The translations under genes were made by a program, and so were the position numbers. A DNA stretch of 64,000 bases from positions 248,001-312,000 of the forward strand of contig NZ_CP011266.1 in NCBI RefSeq assembly GCF_001477655.1, written 5' to 3'. A model generated the notes under the pieces. The model saw nothing but the letters and a program-made list of their open reading frames with translations. It made no database searches and had not been told where the DNA came from. Shown here one piece after another: positions 19,191-27,080 of the stretch. Source of the DNA: Methanobrevibacter millerae. Lineage in GTDB: Archaea > Methanobacteriota > Methanobacteria > Methanobacteriales > Methanobacteriaceae. Position 1 is the stretch's first letter, and the number at the start of each line of letters is the position of its first letter.

Positions 19191-19481
19191 TTCATGGCAA
19201 GTTAAAGACAGCTGCTGGTTATTTTAACTAAGGAAACTCCGCCCATCACACAGATTATGGCATCGAAAGATGTATGCTGAGAAGTATGGCAATGGAGCAG
19301 AAACGACACGGCTTTTAATGGTTGACGATGATATTTAATTGAGGACATTAGAAGAATCGGTGAAACGGCCATCCCATAAGGTGCAAGAACAAAGTTGCCG
19401 ATGATCACTGTTGTAGGCAAGGTAGTTCGCTAAGATGAATGCTGTAAAACAGAAGGTGGGTTACTCTTAACAGGCCATGAA
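19191..19481 (+). ncRNA. rnpB: RNase P RNA
   Basis: The catalytic RNA of ribonuclease P. Conserved cores are visible: GGAAACTCCGCCC (P4 5' strand, CR-I) at about 19230 and ACAGAAGGTGGGTTAC (CR-V and P4 3' strand) at about 19449. The ends TTCATGG (19191-19197) and CCATGAA (19475-19481) pair to form P1, fixing the boundaries to within a few bases. The total of about 291 bases fits the archaeal type. It follows the initiator tRNA closely. Its last 20 bases are repeated at 22005, where they mark the far end of an integrated element. Confidence 0.9.
19461..19480 (+). repeat. Attachment-site direct repeat, left copy (rnpB 3' end)
   Basis: The 20-base block TTACTCTTAACAGGCCATGA at the 3' end of rnpB is repeated exactly at 22005-22024. 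Identical copies at the ends of a region with integrase and primase remnants are the hallmark of site-specific integration into an RNA gene that keeps the gene intact. Confidence 0.8.
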
Positions 19482-19486
19482 TAATT

Positions 19487-19499
19487 ATGTGGGTTACCA
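19487..19499 (+). repeat. Inverted arm-site repeat near the left attachment site
   Basis: The motif ATGTGGGTTACC just outside the left core is found inverted (GGTAACCCACAT, 21980-21991) just inside the right core. A related GGTGGGTTAC lies within rnpB itself. Such symmetric motifs may be integrase arm sites; this is inferred from position. Confidence 0.45.
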
Positions 19500-19535
19500 A
19501 ACTTTTATATGTTGGTAATCTACATATTTTCAATT

Positions 19536-19789
19536 ATGACAACCAGAACCAAATTTACAGATACTGATGCTAAGTTAAGCAGATGATGGTGAGGCGAAAT
19601 CTTTCAGATAGTGCTAAGAAAACTTATAATACTGTTTTTAAGGAAATTTTTGAGTTATTTAATGTAACTCCATCTGAATTAATCCGTATTGCTAAAAGGG
19701 AGCAAAAACCATATTTGGATAAAGAAACTGGTGTATATGAACTTCTTGATTTAGAGGATACGACTATTACCGATTACCAAGATTTATAA
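19536..19789 (+). pseudogene. Integrase (tyrosine recombinase) N-terminal fragment
   Basis: Beginning at ATG 19536 (MTTRTKFTDTDAKLS) the frame stops at TGA 19584. It then continues in another frame from 19583 as a 68-residue piece (NLSDSAKKTYNTVFKEIF, FNVTPSELIRIAKREQKPY, DLEDTTITDYQDL). This looks like the SAM-like N-terminal core-binding domain of archaeal integrases. The catalytic domain is missing. A TATA-like ATAT box about 30 bases before 19536 suggests an originally leaderless gene. It lies right next to the rnpB attachment site, as integrases usually do, so it is probably the decayed integrase of this element. Confidence 0.6.
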
Positions 19790-20370
19790 AAAATCTACTT
19801 CTATTTTTTTAATACATCCAGATTACATTTTATACAGCACATGCAATATTTTTCACTGACTTTCCATATATAACTCTAAATCTTTATTTTTTATTGTGTA
19901 ATTAATTAATTGCATAATTATGTTATTACTTAAATCATGAAAGTAACTGTTATATTTTAATAAGTGATTGGTGCAGTAGCTAAGCCCAGATCGTCGAGGC
20001 GTTTATGTTGGGTAATAACTAAAATGTTAATGAAAGTTTTTGTTATTTAATTAAATGGCTAAATCTAGGGTTCTAAAGTTTTTGATGCATAAGTCTAGAT
20101 GGTGAAGATAGCGGGGTTCGGCGAATGGGTAGTTCTAGTGCTGTATTTGAGTTTTCATAGAGTTTGACCTATACTCACCAATGTATGTGATAAAGAAATA
20201 AATTAATTAATTAATAAAAAATTTATTTATTTTCTGCGATTATATGTCGAACTCTAGGTATTGTAAAATGAGGATTTTTAGGCTTTTGTTTTATGAAAAA
20301 AAGATGGAAATGTATCTAGAGTTTTAACTTAAAAGTCTAGAACTCTAGATTCTATTCTTTTTGCATATTG
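19790..20370. other. Non-coding element region with TCTAGA-type repeats
   Basis: No credible gene is seen in about 580 bases. Two GC-richer patches at about 19970-20030 and 20090-20140 contrast with the AT-rich background and could encode a structured RNA. From about 20066 to 20352 there are repeated copies in both orientations of a motif close to TCTAGAGTT (for example ATCTAGAGTTTT, GAACTCTAG, GTCTAGAACTCTAGA). The cluster ends just beyond the 3' end of the primase remnant, so it may be the replication origin or a regulator-binding region of the former plasmid or virus. Confidence 0.45.
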
Positions 20371-21078
20371 TTATGTGTCATTGTTCATTTTTTCTAACCA
20401 ATTATTATATTGTGGTTTTTTATATAACTGGGGATATGTATTAACAGATTTTTCAATTTGTGCGACATATTGCGGTTTGGTTGTCCATTTATTATCTAAT
20501 TCAAATGTGGCTCTTATTTGCGAAGCTAAATAATGCGGATTTATTTGTTCACTATCATTAATTTTAGTAATAGCTAACCCTTCTATTTTTGCTACATATT
20601 GAATTAAGTTGTTTAATTCAACTGTAGGTATGGGCTCTTCCATAGTAGTATCTTCTTTTGAATAGCTAACTAATTGATTTAAAATGTATGGAATTGGATT
20701 GATGTGTTTTCCTAATAGCTTTCTTGTTTCATCTTCATCAATTCGAGCTTTAAAATCACCATTACCTTGTATCATTTCTTTATATGCATTAATACCATTA
20801 TAAATTAACCATTCCATTTCTTCGGGTTCTTCAAGAATTTCATTTTCTAGGTTGGGATTTTGTTTGTCTGTTCCTCTGAATTGATTAAGAAATTCAAACA
20901 GCACTATCCTTTGAACAAATGCGTCTTCTATTCCTTCTTTAAATTTTGGAATGTTGTTACAAACTAAAATCATATCAGGTACTTCATCTTTTGGAATGAT
21001 GTATTTGTCTTTTCCTTTGGGTTCTACAACTATGTCATCATATCCAGTTATTGACTTCAGAATACCACTATCTTTGCT
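20371..21078 (-). pseudogene. Primase/helicase C-terminal fragment of a mobile element
   Basis: The minus-strand frame is open from a stop at 21079-21081 to 20371 (about 235 codons). It starts in the middle of a domain: SGILKSITGYDDI, EPKGKDKYIIP, then MILVCNNIPKF, EDAFVQRIVLFEF. These match the C-terminal part of the helicase core of P4/D5-type primases (the asparagine and the arginine finger). Downstream is a winged-helix-like segment ending in LYKKPQYNNWLEK. The N-terminal primase part and Walker motifs are absent, so this is a truncated relic of the integrated element. An internal ATG at 20973 would give a 200-residue product if translated. Confidence 0.7.
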
Positions 21079-21258
21079 CTAACTAGGTTATATTGTAGCG
21101 ATTTATATATAAAAACTTATATATGTACTTAATCAATTAATTATATATGTAATTGCTCTTTTGGGTAGTTATGTTTGATATTGTGGCATATTATTGTTTT
21201 ACAAAATGTTTATTAGGTTTGACTTTGATATTAATTAGTATAGGTTTAGGTGATTATC

Positions 21259-21564
21259 ATGAATGATAGGATTGAAATAGCTAAAAAATTCGCAAAAACT
21301 ATTAAATCTGATGATATCAAATTAATCATGTTATTTGGTTCTGTTGCTCGTGGTGAAGATACTGAAGAGTCAGATATAGATATTCTGATTGTATCTCCTA
21401 ATGCTGATGATTTAAGATATAAAATTAATAGAATAGCTGTTGATATTATTCTTGAAAAAGATGAAGTGATTTCTCCACATTTAATGACGGAAGAACATTT
21501 TAATAAAACAAAAAATAATCCATTTTTAACTAATGTGCTTAATGAAGGTGTTGTAATTGGATAA
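21259..21564 (+). CDS. MNT-type nucleotidyltransferase antitoxin
   Basis: A small nucleotidyltransferase of 101 residues from the ATG at 21259; AGGTGA upstream favours this over the GTG at 21250. The motif GSVARGEDTEESDIDILI gives the GS and DxD residues of the MNT fold. A further acidic residue lies in VDIILEKDE. In MNT/HEPN pairs such proteins neutralise the HEPN RNase, in some systems by AMP transfer. It overlaps the HEPN gene by 8 bases. The pair lies just inside the right attachment site, so it is element cargo, and this part looks intact while the rest of the element has decayed. Confidence 0.85.
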   Translation: MNDRIEIAKKFAKTIKSDDIKLIMLFGSVARGEDTEESDIDILIVSPNADDLRYKINRIAVDIILEKDEVISPHLMTEEHFNKTKNNPFLTNVLNEGVVIG

Positions 21565-21925
21565 TGTTAGAGAAGCATTTAATGTAGGTAAGGAGCAATT
21601 AATTTCAAGTAAAATGTTGTTTGAAGGTGAACAGTATAGGGATTCAGTGACTTTGTCTTATTATGCAATGTATTCTTCTGCTTTGGCATTGTTATTAAAA
21701 AAGGGTATATCTCCAAAAACTCATGAAGGAACTTTGAGGCAACTAGCTAAAGAGTATGTTAAAAAAGGTTTGTTAAGTAAGGAAGCTTATGATTATCTCT
21801 ATGATGGTAGAACACTTAGAAATAAATCTAGTTATGATTATTCTCTTGTTTTTTCTGAAAAATTAGCTGAAGAGCTTATTTTACAAGCTGAAAAATTTAT
21901 TGATGAAGTTGAGCAGTTATTATGA
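21557..21925 (+). CDS. HEPN-domain toxin, UPF0332-like
   Basis: A 122-residue all-helical HEPN protein with a TTG start inside the MNT gene. The N-terminal helix pair contains YRDSVTLSYYAMYSSALALLLKKG. The active-site-like segment is DGRTLRNKSSYDYSL, an R-x4-Y-x-Y form instead of the classical R-x4-H-x-Y. That matches the UPF0332 branch, where the pattern is close to R-x-x-x-D-Y. Whether it is an active RNase is uncertain because the usual His is absent. Together with the MNT gene it forms a probable toxin-antitoxin pair. Confidence 0.8.
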   Translation: MDNVREAFNVGKEQLISSKMLFEGEQYRDSVTLSYYAMYSSALALLLKKGISPKTHEGTLRQLAKEYVKKGLLSKEAYDYLYDGRTLRNKSSYDYSLVFSEKLAEELILQAEKFIDEVEQLL

Positions 21926-22004
21926 TATTTTCTAATTTATTTTGTTGGAATTTGTGGTAGTTTTGTCTTATTTTTATAAGGTAACCCACATGATTTTATA
22001 TAGC

Positions 22005-22024
22005 TTACTCTTAACAGGCCATGA
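22005..22024 (+). repeat. Attachment-site direct repeat, right copy
   Basis: Exact second copy of the last 20 bases of rnpB (left copy 19461-19480). The distance between copies is 2544 bases, the present size of the element. The inverted arm motif GGTAACCCACAT is 14 bases upstream. Confidence 0.8.
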
Positions 22025-22140
22025 GTTATTAATTATGATTTTTTTAGATTTATTATTTTAAATTATATCAGTTATAAAATCCCTCCTATTTGTTTTTGTG
22101 TTTATATTATATTTTCTAGTTATCTTTTTCGATAATTTTA

Positions 22141-24021
22141 CAATGCCGTCAACCTAATTTTTTCTAATTTGTCTTATTTTAGTTATTATTAATATATTAT
22201 TAATTTATTGTCTTTATATGGTGTTTATTTTTCTTTATTTTTAAAATAAGTTTGTTTTTAACTAGTATACTTCATTTAAATGAATATTTATGCTTCATTA
22301 TTATTTAAACTTTATTATTAAAATCCGATTTAATCAAAGGTCCTTTTATTTTGCTCGTACTATCATGTAATCATGTTGATTTTCAATCGAGTGATATTCA
22401 TGAATTTGTTAATTTATAGTATAGTAATTTGATTTTAAAAACAGTATTGAAGCAGTATGGATAGTTTTATTAAGGATTGAGGGTATATTATATATTATGC
22501 GAGAAAATAACAAACCCTCAATACTATATTGGGGTAACAAATTAATTAATCTTTCTATTTTTTGCGAAAAAATAGAATTTTTGAAAGTTGCTGTAAAATG
22601 TTTAAAAAATGAAATAAACAGTATTTTTAATGTTTTTTCATCCCAGTATGGTGTTGTGATGCTTCATGTTTTCTTATTTTAAATCAGCAATTGATAATAT
22701 TGTAAAACCAGCATCATTCTTTGTAATTGATGAAAAAAGATTTACAAGAGATAGTAAATTTTCATTCAAAGATTATGTGACTTTCTTTTGCGTAAACAAA
22801 GGCACTTCCAATCAAGCAGATCTTGAAGATTTCATCGAAGATGATTTCACCAACAATCTCGAAACAATAACAAGACAAGCACTATCCAAACAAAGAGTAT
22901 TCATAAATCCACTAGTATTTAAAGAAATAAGTAAAGAATATTTACGTTTAATTGGTTATAATAGAAATAATCACTTTTTTAAGGAATACAAAGGTTTTCG
23001 TTTGTATGGTGGTGACGGATCTGATTTTGAAATTCCTGATTTTGAAGAAGTGCGAAGAGATTTTGGAATCAAAGACACACCAAAATACAGAAAACCTGCA
23101 ATGGCCAAATTTTCATCAATAATGGACTTATTAAACGGATTTATACTCGATGGAATCATAGGAAACTACAAACAAGCAGAATTACCACTCATGCACCAAA
23201 ATCTTGACAACATTCAAGACTTAATAATCCCAGAAAAATCAATTTTCATATTTGACAGAGGATACAATGCCATGGAACTATACACACACATAATGTCCAT
23301 AAATAGTTATTTTATAGTCAGATTAAAGGATAAAAGCTACATAGACGAACGATACACAATTAAAGAAAACGACTCCGAAATCAAAATCAAACTAACCAAA
23401 GACAGAATAAAAAAATTCCACAACCCCTCATTAAAAGAAGAATATGAAAAAGAAGAACATCTAAATCTAAGAATACTAACCATTGAACTAGATAATGGAA
23501 AAACAGAAACATTATTAACAAACATTTTCAATAAAGAGTTCCAAATCAAAGATTTTAAAGAACTCTATAATTTACGCTGGGGAATCGAAACCAACTACAA
23601 TACAATGAAAAACAGACTAAACATCGAAAATTACAGCGGCAAAAAAAGAATAACAATAAAACAAGACATATATTCAAAATTCCTAAAATATAACGTCTTT
23701 CAACATTACGAAAACTACTTCAACCTACTAATAAACAGAACGCAACGACAAAAAGGAAAACTTGGACTCTTCAAGGTAAATCAAGCACACTTAATTCGAA
23801 AATTAAAAAAATATTTGCCTATAATGATTTTAAACCCAACACCAGAAATAATACGAACTTACACAAAAAATCTGATAATTTCCTGCACGAAATCCCCAAA
23901 CAAATCCACGAAAAAACAGACAACAAAAAGAAACCCTAAAAAACAGAGAAAATTCAATCTGAACTACAGACCAACATAAAAGGAAAAAAATATGAAATTA
24001 AAAATTAGGTTGACGGCATTG
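22141..24021 (+). mobile_element. Complete IS4-family insertion sequence (1881 bp)
   Basis: The ends are perfect 22-bp inverted repeats (22141-22162 and 24000-24021; tip CAATGCCGTCAACC). The flanks carry an exact 10-bp target duplication GATAATTTTA (22131-22140 and 24022-24031), so both ends are certain. It holds one full transposase gene preceded by a 525-base region that includes a minor 61-codon frame overlapping the transposase start. The element lies 107 bases beyond the right attachment site of the integrated element. Confidence 0.93.
22666..23979 (+). CDS. IS4-family DDE transposase
   Basis: Catalyses movement of the surrounding IS. It has 437 residues. Catalytic residues of the DDE fold are seen in GGDGSDFEIP (first Asp), IFDRGYNAMELY (second Asp) and LYNLRWGIETNYNTMK. 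The last has the Y-x2-R-x3-E-x6-K signature of the IS4 family and the catalytic Glu. The C-terminus is highly basic. A stop codon lies in frame just upstream at 22657, so the ATG at 22666 is the first possible start. The gene is intact, so the IS may be active. Confidence 0.9.
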   Translation: MFSYFKSAIDNIVKPASFFVIDEKRFTRDSKFSFKDYVTFFCVNKGTSNQADLEDFIEDDFTNNLETITRQALSKQRVFINPLVFKEISKEYLRLIGYNRNNHFFKEYKGFRLYGGDGSDFEIPDFEEVRRDFGIKDTPKYRKPAMAKFSSIMDLLNGFILDGIIGNYKQAELPLMHQNLDNIQDLIIPEKSIFIFDRGYNAMELYTHIMSINSYFIVRLKDKSYIDERYTIKENDSEIKIKLTKDRIKKFHNPSLKEEYEKEEHLNLRILTIELDNGKTETLLTNIFNKEFQIKDFKELYNLRWGIETNYNTMKNRLNIENYSGKKRITIKQDIYSKFLKYNVFQHYENYFNLLINRTQRQKGKLGLFKVNQAHLIRKLKKYLPIMILNPTPEIIRTYTKNLIISCTKSPNKSTKKQTTKRNPKKQRKFNLNYRPT

Positions 24022-24096
24022 GATAATTTTATATGAAATCATTATAAATTTTATATTATATTCAAGACTTTTTATAATCGAATCGCTGGTGAGATT

Positions 24097-24423
24097 ATGG
24101 CTAATGGAATATCCTATGATGATGTGATGGAATATGATCATCTTTTTACAATGGCTCCTGCTTTCATTTTAAAAATGATGGCCAGTACAAATTCAAATCT
24201 TGTTTCAAAGTTCAAATCTACAGTACAATATTATATGGATGGACTGACAGGTGAGCAAAAAAATAAGTTGGATATCATTTTAGGCAGTGACATTGATGAT
24301 TTACAGCGAGTAATGGATGAATCATATAGAAAAACTGGAAAGGAACAATATAAAATTTTGGCTGATTCCAATAATGCTGAATTCATTGAAAAAAATCTCT
24401 CTGAGCTTCGGCAAATGATTTAA
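24097..24423 (+). CDS. Hypothetical protein, 108 residues
   Basis: Unrecognised. It is a soluble, mostly helical small protein (FTMAPAFILKMMASTN, VQYYMDGLTGEQKNKLDIIL). It has no signal peptide, membrane segment or cysteine. It starts with ATG after GGTGAG. It lies between the IS and a broken HxlR gene. Its codon use resembles the surrounding genes. No function can be proposed. Confidence 0.6.
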   Translation: MANGISYDDVMEYDHLFTMAPAFILKMMASTNSNLVSKFKSTVQYYMDGLTGEQKNKLDIILGSDIDDLQRVMDESYRKTGKEQYKILADSNNAEFIEKNLSELRQMI

Positions 24424-24511
24424 CTCTTTCATGGTTAGTGAATGCTAACTGGTTATTATAAATAAAAATAACTATAAAAATATTGTTTAATTATTTTAAT
24501 TTGGTGTTTTC

Positions 24512-24888
24512 ATGACAAATGATTTAGTACATGTCCTATTGAAAATACTGTGAAGTTACTTAATCGTAAATGGACTATTGTCCTGATACGGGACATGTTT
24601 TTGGGTAAGAAGCATTTTTTTGAATTTAAGGAAAATAAGCCCAATCTCTCCAATAATGTGTTGTCTGATACTTTGAAATCCATGGAGAAAAACGGACTCA
24701 TTGTAAAAAAAGTTTCAAATTAGTCTAGTGAATACTATTTGACTGATCGGGGGTTGAAATTGAATAAGGTTTTATATGAATTGGCAGCATTCGGATTGGA
24801 TGAGCTGGAATGTGGTGAGGACGCCGATTTGGAAATAATTAATATGTTTAAGGATTATTATGCAAATCTGTTGAAGGTAAGTGATTGA
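24512..24888 (+). pseudogene. Broken HxlR-family transcription regulator
   Basis: The remains of a winged-helix HxlR regulator. The start MTNDLVH is followed by a one-base frame change; the rest reads CPIENTVKLLNRKWTIVLIRDMF, FEFKENKPNLSNNVLSDTLK, KNGLIVKK. It is then cut by an in-frame TAG at 24721 before SSEYYLTDRGLKL. The frame ends with TGA at 24886 and the next gene's ATG follows directly, showing it was the first gene of an operon with the oxidoreductase. Two independent lesions make a sequencing slip less likely. The HxlR Cys in the N-terminal part suggests it once sensed redox or electrophile stress. Confidence 0.8.
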
Positions 24889-25887
24889 ATGAAAGCAGCT
24901 ATTTTAGATAAATATGATAAAAACGGGACGGATGTTGAAATTAGGGAGGTTCCTGTACCTGAAATTGGCAGTGATGATGTTTTGGTTAAAATTGCCTATG
25001 CTGGAGTTAATCCTTTGGATAACATGATTATTCGCGGAGAAGTAAAACTCATCACTCCATATAAATTGCCTTTGGTTATGGGAAACGAATTTTCAGGTAT
25101 TGTCGAGGCGGTTGGAAGCGGTGTGTCCAACTTTAAAAAGGGCGACCGCGTATATGCAAGAATGCCTCTTGATAAGATTGGTGCTTTTGCAGAGTTCACT
25201 GCAATAAATAAGGATGCTCTTGCACATATTCCTGATTATATGGACTTTGAAAAGGCTGCCTGTGTTCCGTTAACTGCTCTTACTGCAATGCAGGCTTTTG
25301 AATTGTTGGATGTTAAATCAGGTGAATCAATATTCATTTCTGGCGGAACCGGCAGTTTGGGCGCTATGGCAATCCCTATAGCAAAAAGTTTGGGGTTGAA
25401 AGTTATAACCAGCGGAAGTGCTAGAAACAGGGATAGGGTTGTTGAATTGGGTGTTGATGAGTTCTTTGACTATAAGACTCAGGACTATTCTCAAATCCTG
25501 TCTGATGTAGATTATGTATTGGATACTTTGGGTGAAAAGGAACTTGAAAAGGAGTTTAAAATATTGAAAAACAATGGTTCATTGGTATCACTTAAAGGAC
25601 TTCCAAACAAGGAATTTGCTGAAAGGATGGGTTTTTCATTTGTTAAAAAAACATTGTTCGGCTTTGCAGGAATGAAATTTGACAAAATGGCAGGCAAAAA
25701 GAACCAGAATTATTACTTTTTGTTTGTTGAACCAAACGGCCCTCAACTTGAAAAAGTTTCTCAAATATTTGAGCAGAACAATATTGAAGCATCTGTTGAT
25801 GAAGTATATGAGTTATCTGATGTTAATGATGCTCTTAGAAAAGTAGGTACGGGTGGTTCCAAAGGAAAAACATTGATTAAAATTTAA
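24889..25887 (+). CDS. NADPH-dependent quinone reductase-like oxidoreductase (zinc-free MDR)
   Basis: A medium-chain dehydrogenase/reductase of 332 residues. GroES-like N-terminal domain: VPEIGSDDVLVKIAYAGVNPLD, MGNEFSGIVEAVGSGVSNFKKGDRV in parts. Rossmann domain: FISGGTGSLGAMAIPIAKSLG near residue 150. The zinc-binding Cys and His of alcohol dehydrogenases are absent, so it is a quinone-oxidoreductase-type enzyme. The start directly follows the stop of the broken HxlR regulator, which probably controlled it. Loss of the regulator could make it constitutive. Confidence 0.88.
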   Translation: MKAAILDKYDKNGTDVEIREVPVPEIGSDDVLVKIAYAGVNPLDNMIIRGEVKLITPYKLPLVMGNEFSGIVEAVGSGVSNFKKGDRVYARMPLDKIGAFAEFTAINKDALAHIPDYMDFEKAACVPLTALTAMQAFELLDVKSGESIFISGGTGSLGAMAIPIAKSLGLKVITSGSARNRDRVVELGVDEFFDYKTQDYSQILSDVDYVLDTLGEKELEKEFKILKNNGSLVSLKGLPNKEFAERMGFSFVKKTLFGFAGMKFDKMAGKKNQNYYFLFVEPNGPQLEKVSQIFEQNNIEASVDEVYELSDVNDALRKVGTGGSKGKTLIKI

Positions 25888-25910
25888 TCAATCTTTCTTT
25901 TTTTTATTTT
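25872..25910 (+). terminator. Stop-codon hairpin and T tract after the oxidoreductase
   Basis: ATTGATTAA (25872-25880) and TTAATCAAT (25884-25892) make a perfect 9-bp stem with a 3-base loop. The second arm contains the TAA stop. A run of pyrimidines with nine consecutive T follows. Confidence 0.6.
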
Positions 25911-25969
25911 ACTTTTAATTAATCTTTTTTGACCAAACAGTTATATTTATCAAAATTTAATCTATTATT

Positions 25970-26386
25970 ATGTCTAGGGTGGATGAAGCTGTTGGGTTGT
26001 TTGAAGATGGGCATTTGTGTTCACAGGCTGTGTTCAGTGTCTTCTGTGAGGAATTCGGACTTTCTAGGGATGATGCCTTTAAAATAGGGGCTTGTTTTGG
26101 AAGTGGTATGCGTCAGGGAGAAGTCTGCGGAGCCTGCACTGGTGCTTTAATGGCTATTGGATTAAAATATGGTGAAAACAAAAAGGACTGCACTGAACTT
26201 TCAAACGAATTTTTTAAGGAATTTTCAAATGAGAACGGTTCATATATCTGCAATGATCTTTTAGGATGTGACATAAGAACTCCTGAAGGTGTACAGCATG
26301 CAATTGATAATAATCTCTTTAAGGAATTATGTCCTAAGATGGTTGCATCAGCAGTAAAGATAACGGAAAAAATAATAGATAGATAA
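25970..26386 (+). CDS. C-GCAxxG-C-C family protein
   Basis: A 138-residue protein of the C_GCAxxG_C_C family, a redox-associated family of uncertain function often found near oxidoreductases. The signature is visible: HLCSQAVFSVFCEEFG, GACFGSGMRQGEVCGACTGALMAIG, then Cys residues at YICNDLLGCD and LCPKM. The conserved cysteines could bind a metal cluster. A hairpin that begins at the stop codon (26384-26434, outer stem TAACTAACA/TGTTAGTTA) follows. Confidence 0.88.
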   Translation: MSRVDEAVGLFEDGHLCSQAVFSVFCEEFGLSRDDAFKIGACFGSGMRQGEVCGACTGALMAIGLKYGENKKDCTELSNEFFKEFSNENGSYICNDLLGCDIRTPEGVQHAIDNNLFKELCPKMVASAVKITEKIIDR

Positions 26387-26434
26387 CTAACATCAAATTG
26401 ATAATATTAATGTTTAAATCAATAGTGTTAGTTA
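26384..26434 (+). terminator. Long interrupted hairpin after the C-GCAxxG-C-C gene
   Basis: TAACTAACA (26384-26392, starting with the stop codon) pairs with TGTTAGTTA at the far end; ATTGAT and ATCAAT form an inner stem. It could serve the plus-strand gene or the converging minus-strand operon. Confidence 0.4.
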
Positions 26435-26488
26435 ATTTATTATAAATTATTAATCATTATTTCATTTTAAATGATATGTTAATCCAGA

Positions 26489-27079
26489 CTAATTTTTTTG
26501 CTTAAGCTTATCTAGATTAAGCAGTGCAATTATCATCAAAATTATTCCAATATAGTATATTGAATTGATTAGGATATTTCCTGTAGCTATTGAAAAGCCA
26601 TATCTTCCTGTGATATGATTCCAGAAATCGACCTGTATCAGTGAGTAGATTCCAAATATTATGAATATTGGAAACAGTATTTTTTTATAGGGGATTTTGG
26701 CCAATAATTGATTAATATTGAATGACAGGTGCAATCCAAGAAGTATCACTGAAAGATATGCAAAGATTTTGTGAAGATATATTGCAGTTAAACTCCCAAT
26801 ACCTAAAGTTTGGCTAGACAGTATTCCAAGGATGCATGTTAATAGGAATGCAACTAAAAACCCCATGTTTATGGTTAGTTTAAAGCTTCTTTTAATGTTG
26901 TACTTTCCTTTTTTCAATATTTTGAAATATTTCCTGTTTAAGTATATGTGGGGGATAATTAGAATTATCAGGCTAATTCCAATTATCTCATGTACTGTGG
27001 AGTTCAGATATAATCTTGAATATTCAATTATCATCAATATGAATAGCAAGACGTCTACAATAATCTTTTTTGAGTTCAT
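26489..27079 (-). CDS. DUF4405-type membrane protein
   Basis: An integral membrane protein of 196 residues with about six hydrophobic helices. Membrane histidines in STVHEIIGIS, IPHIYLN, LHKIFAYLS and LGLHLSFN are spaced as in b-type cytochrome or DUF4405 proteins, which may bind haem; haem binding is inferred. It follows the flavodoxin gene with a 1-base gap on the same strand, so the two may form an electron-transfer pair. The lack of cytochromes in Methanobrevibacter makes a haem role doubtful. Confidence 0.65.
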   Translation of the reverse strand: MNSKKIIVDVLLFILMIIEYSRLYLNSTVHEIIGISLIILIIPHIYLNRKYFKILKKGKYNIKRSFKLTINMGFLVAFLLTCILGILSSQTLGIGSLTAIYLHKIFAYLSVILLGLHLSFNINQLLAKIPYKKILFPIFIIFGIYSLIQVDFWNHITGRYGFSIATGNILINSIYYIGIILMIIALLNLDKLKQKN

Positions 27080-27080
27080 T

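Noticed and set aside
19202-19420. 72-codon minus-strand frame over rnpB
   Set aside because: The region has RNase P RNA core motifs and closing P1 ends; the frame has no supporting signals.
22497-22682. 61-codon frame before the IS4 transposase
   Set aside because: No ribosome-binding site or recognisable motif; it overlaps the transposase start in another frame. A frameshifted transposase was considered, but the 437-residue protein already has all catalytic motifs.
24721-24723. In-frame TAG in the HxlR gene as a pyrrolysine codon
   Set aside because: The gene also has a frame change near its start, no pyrrolysine genes are seen in the window, and HxlR proteins do not use pyrrolysine.
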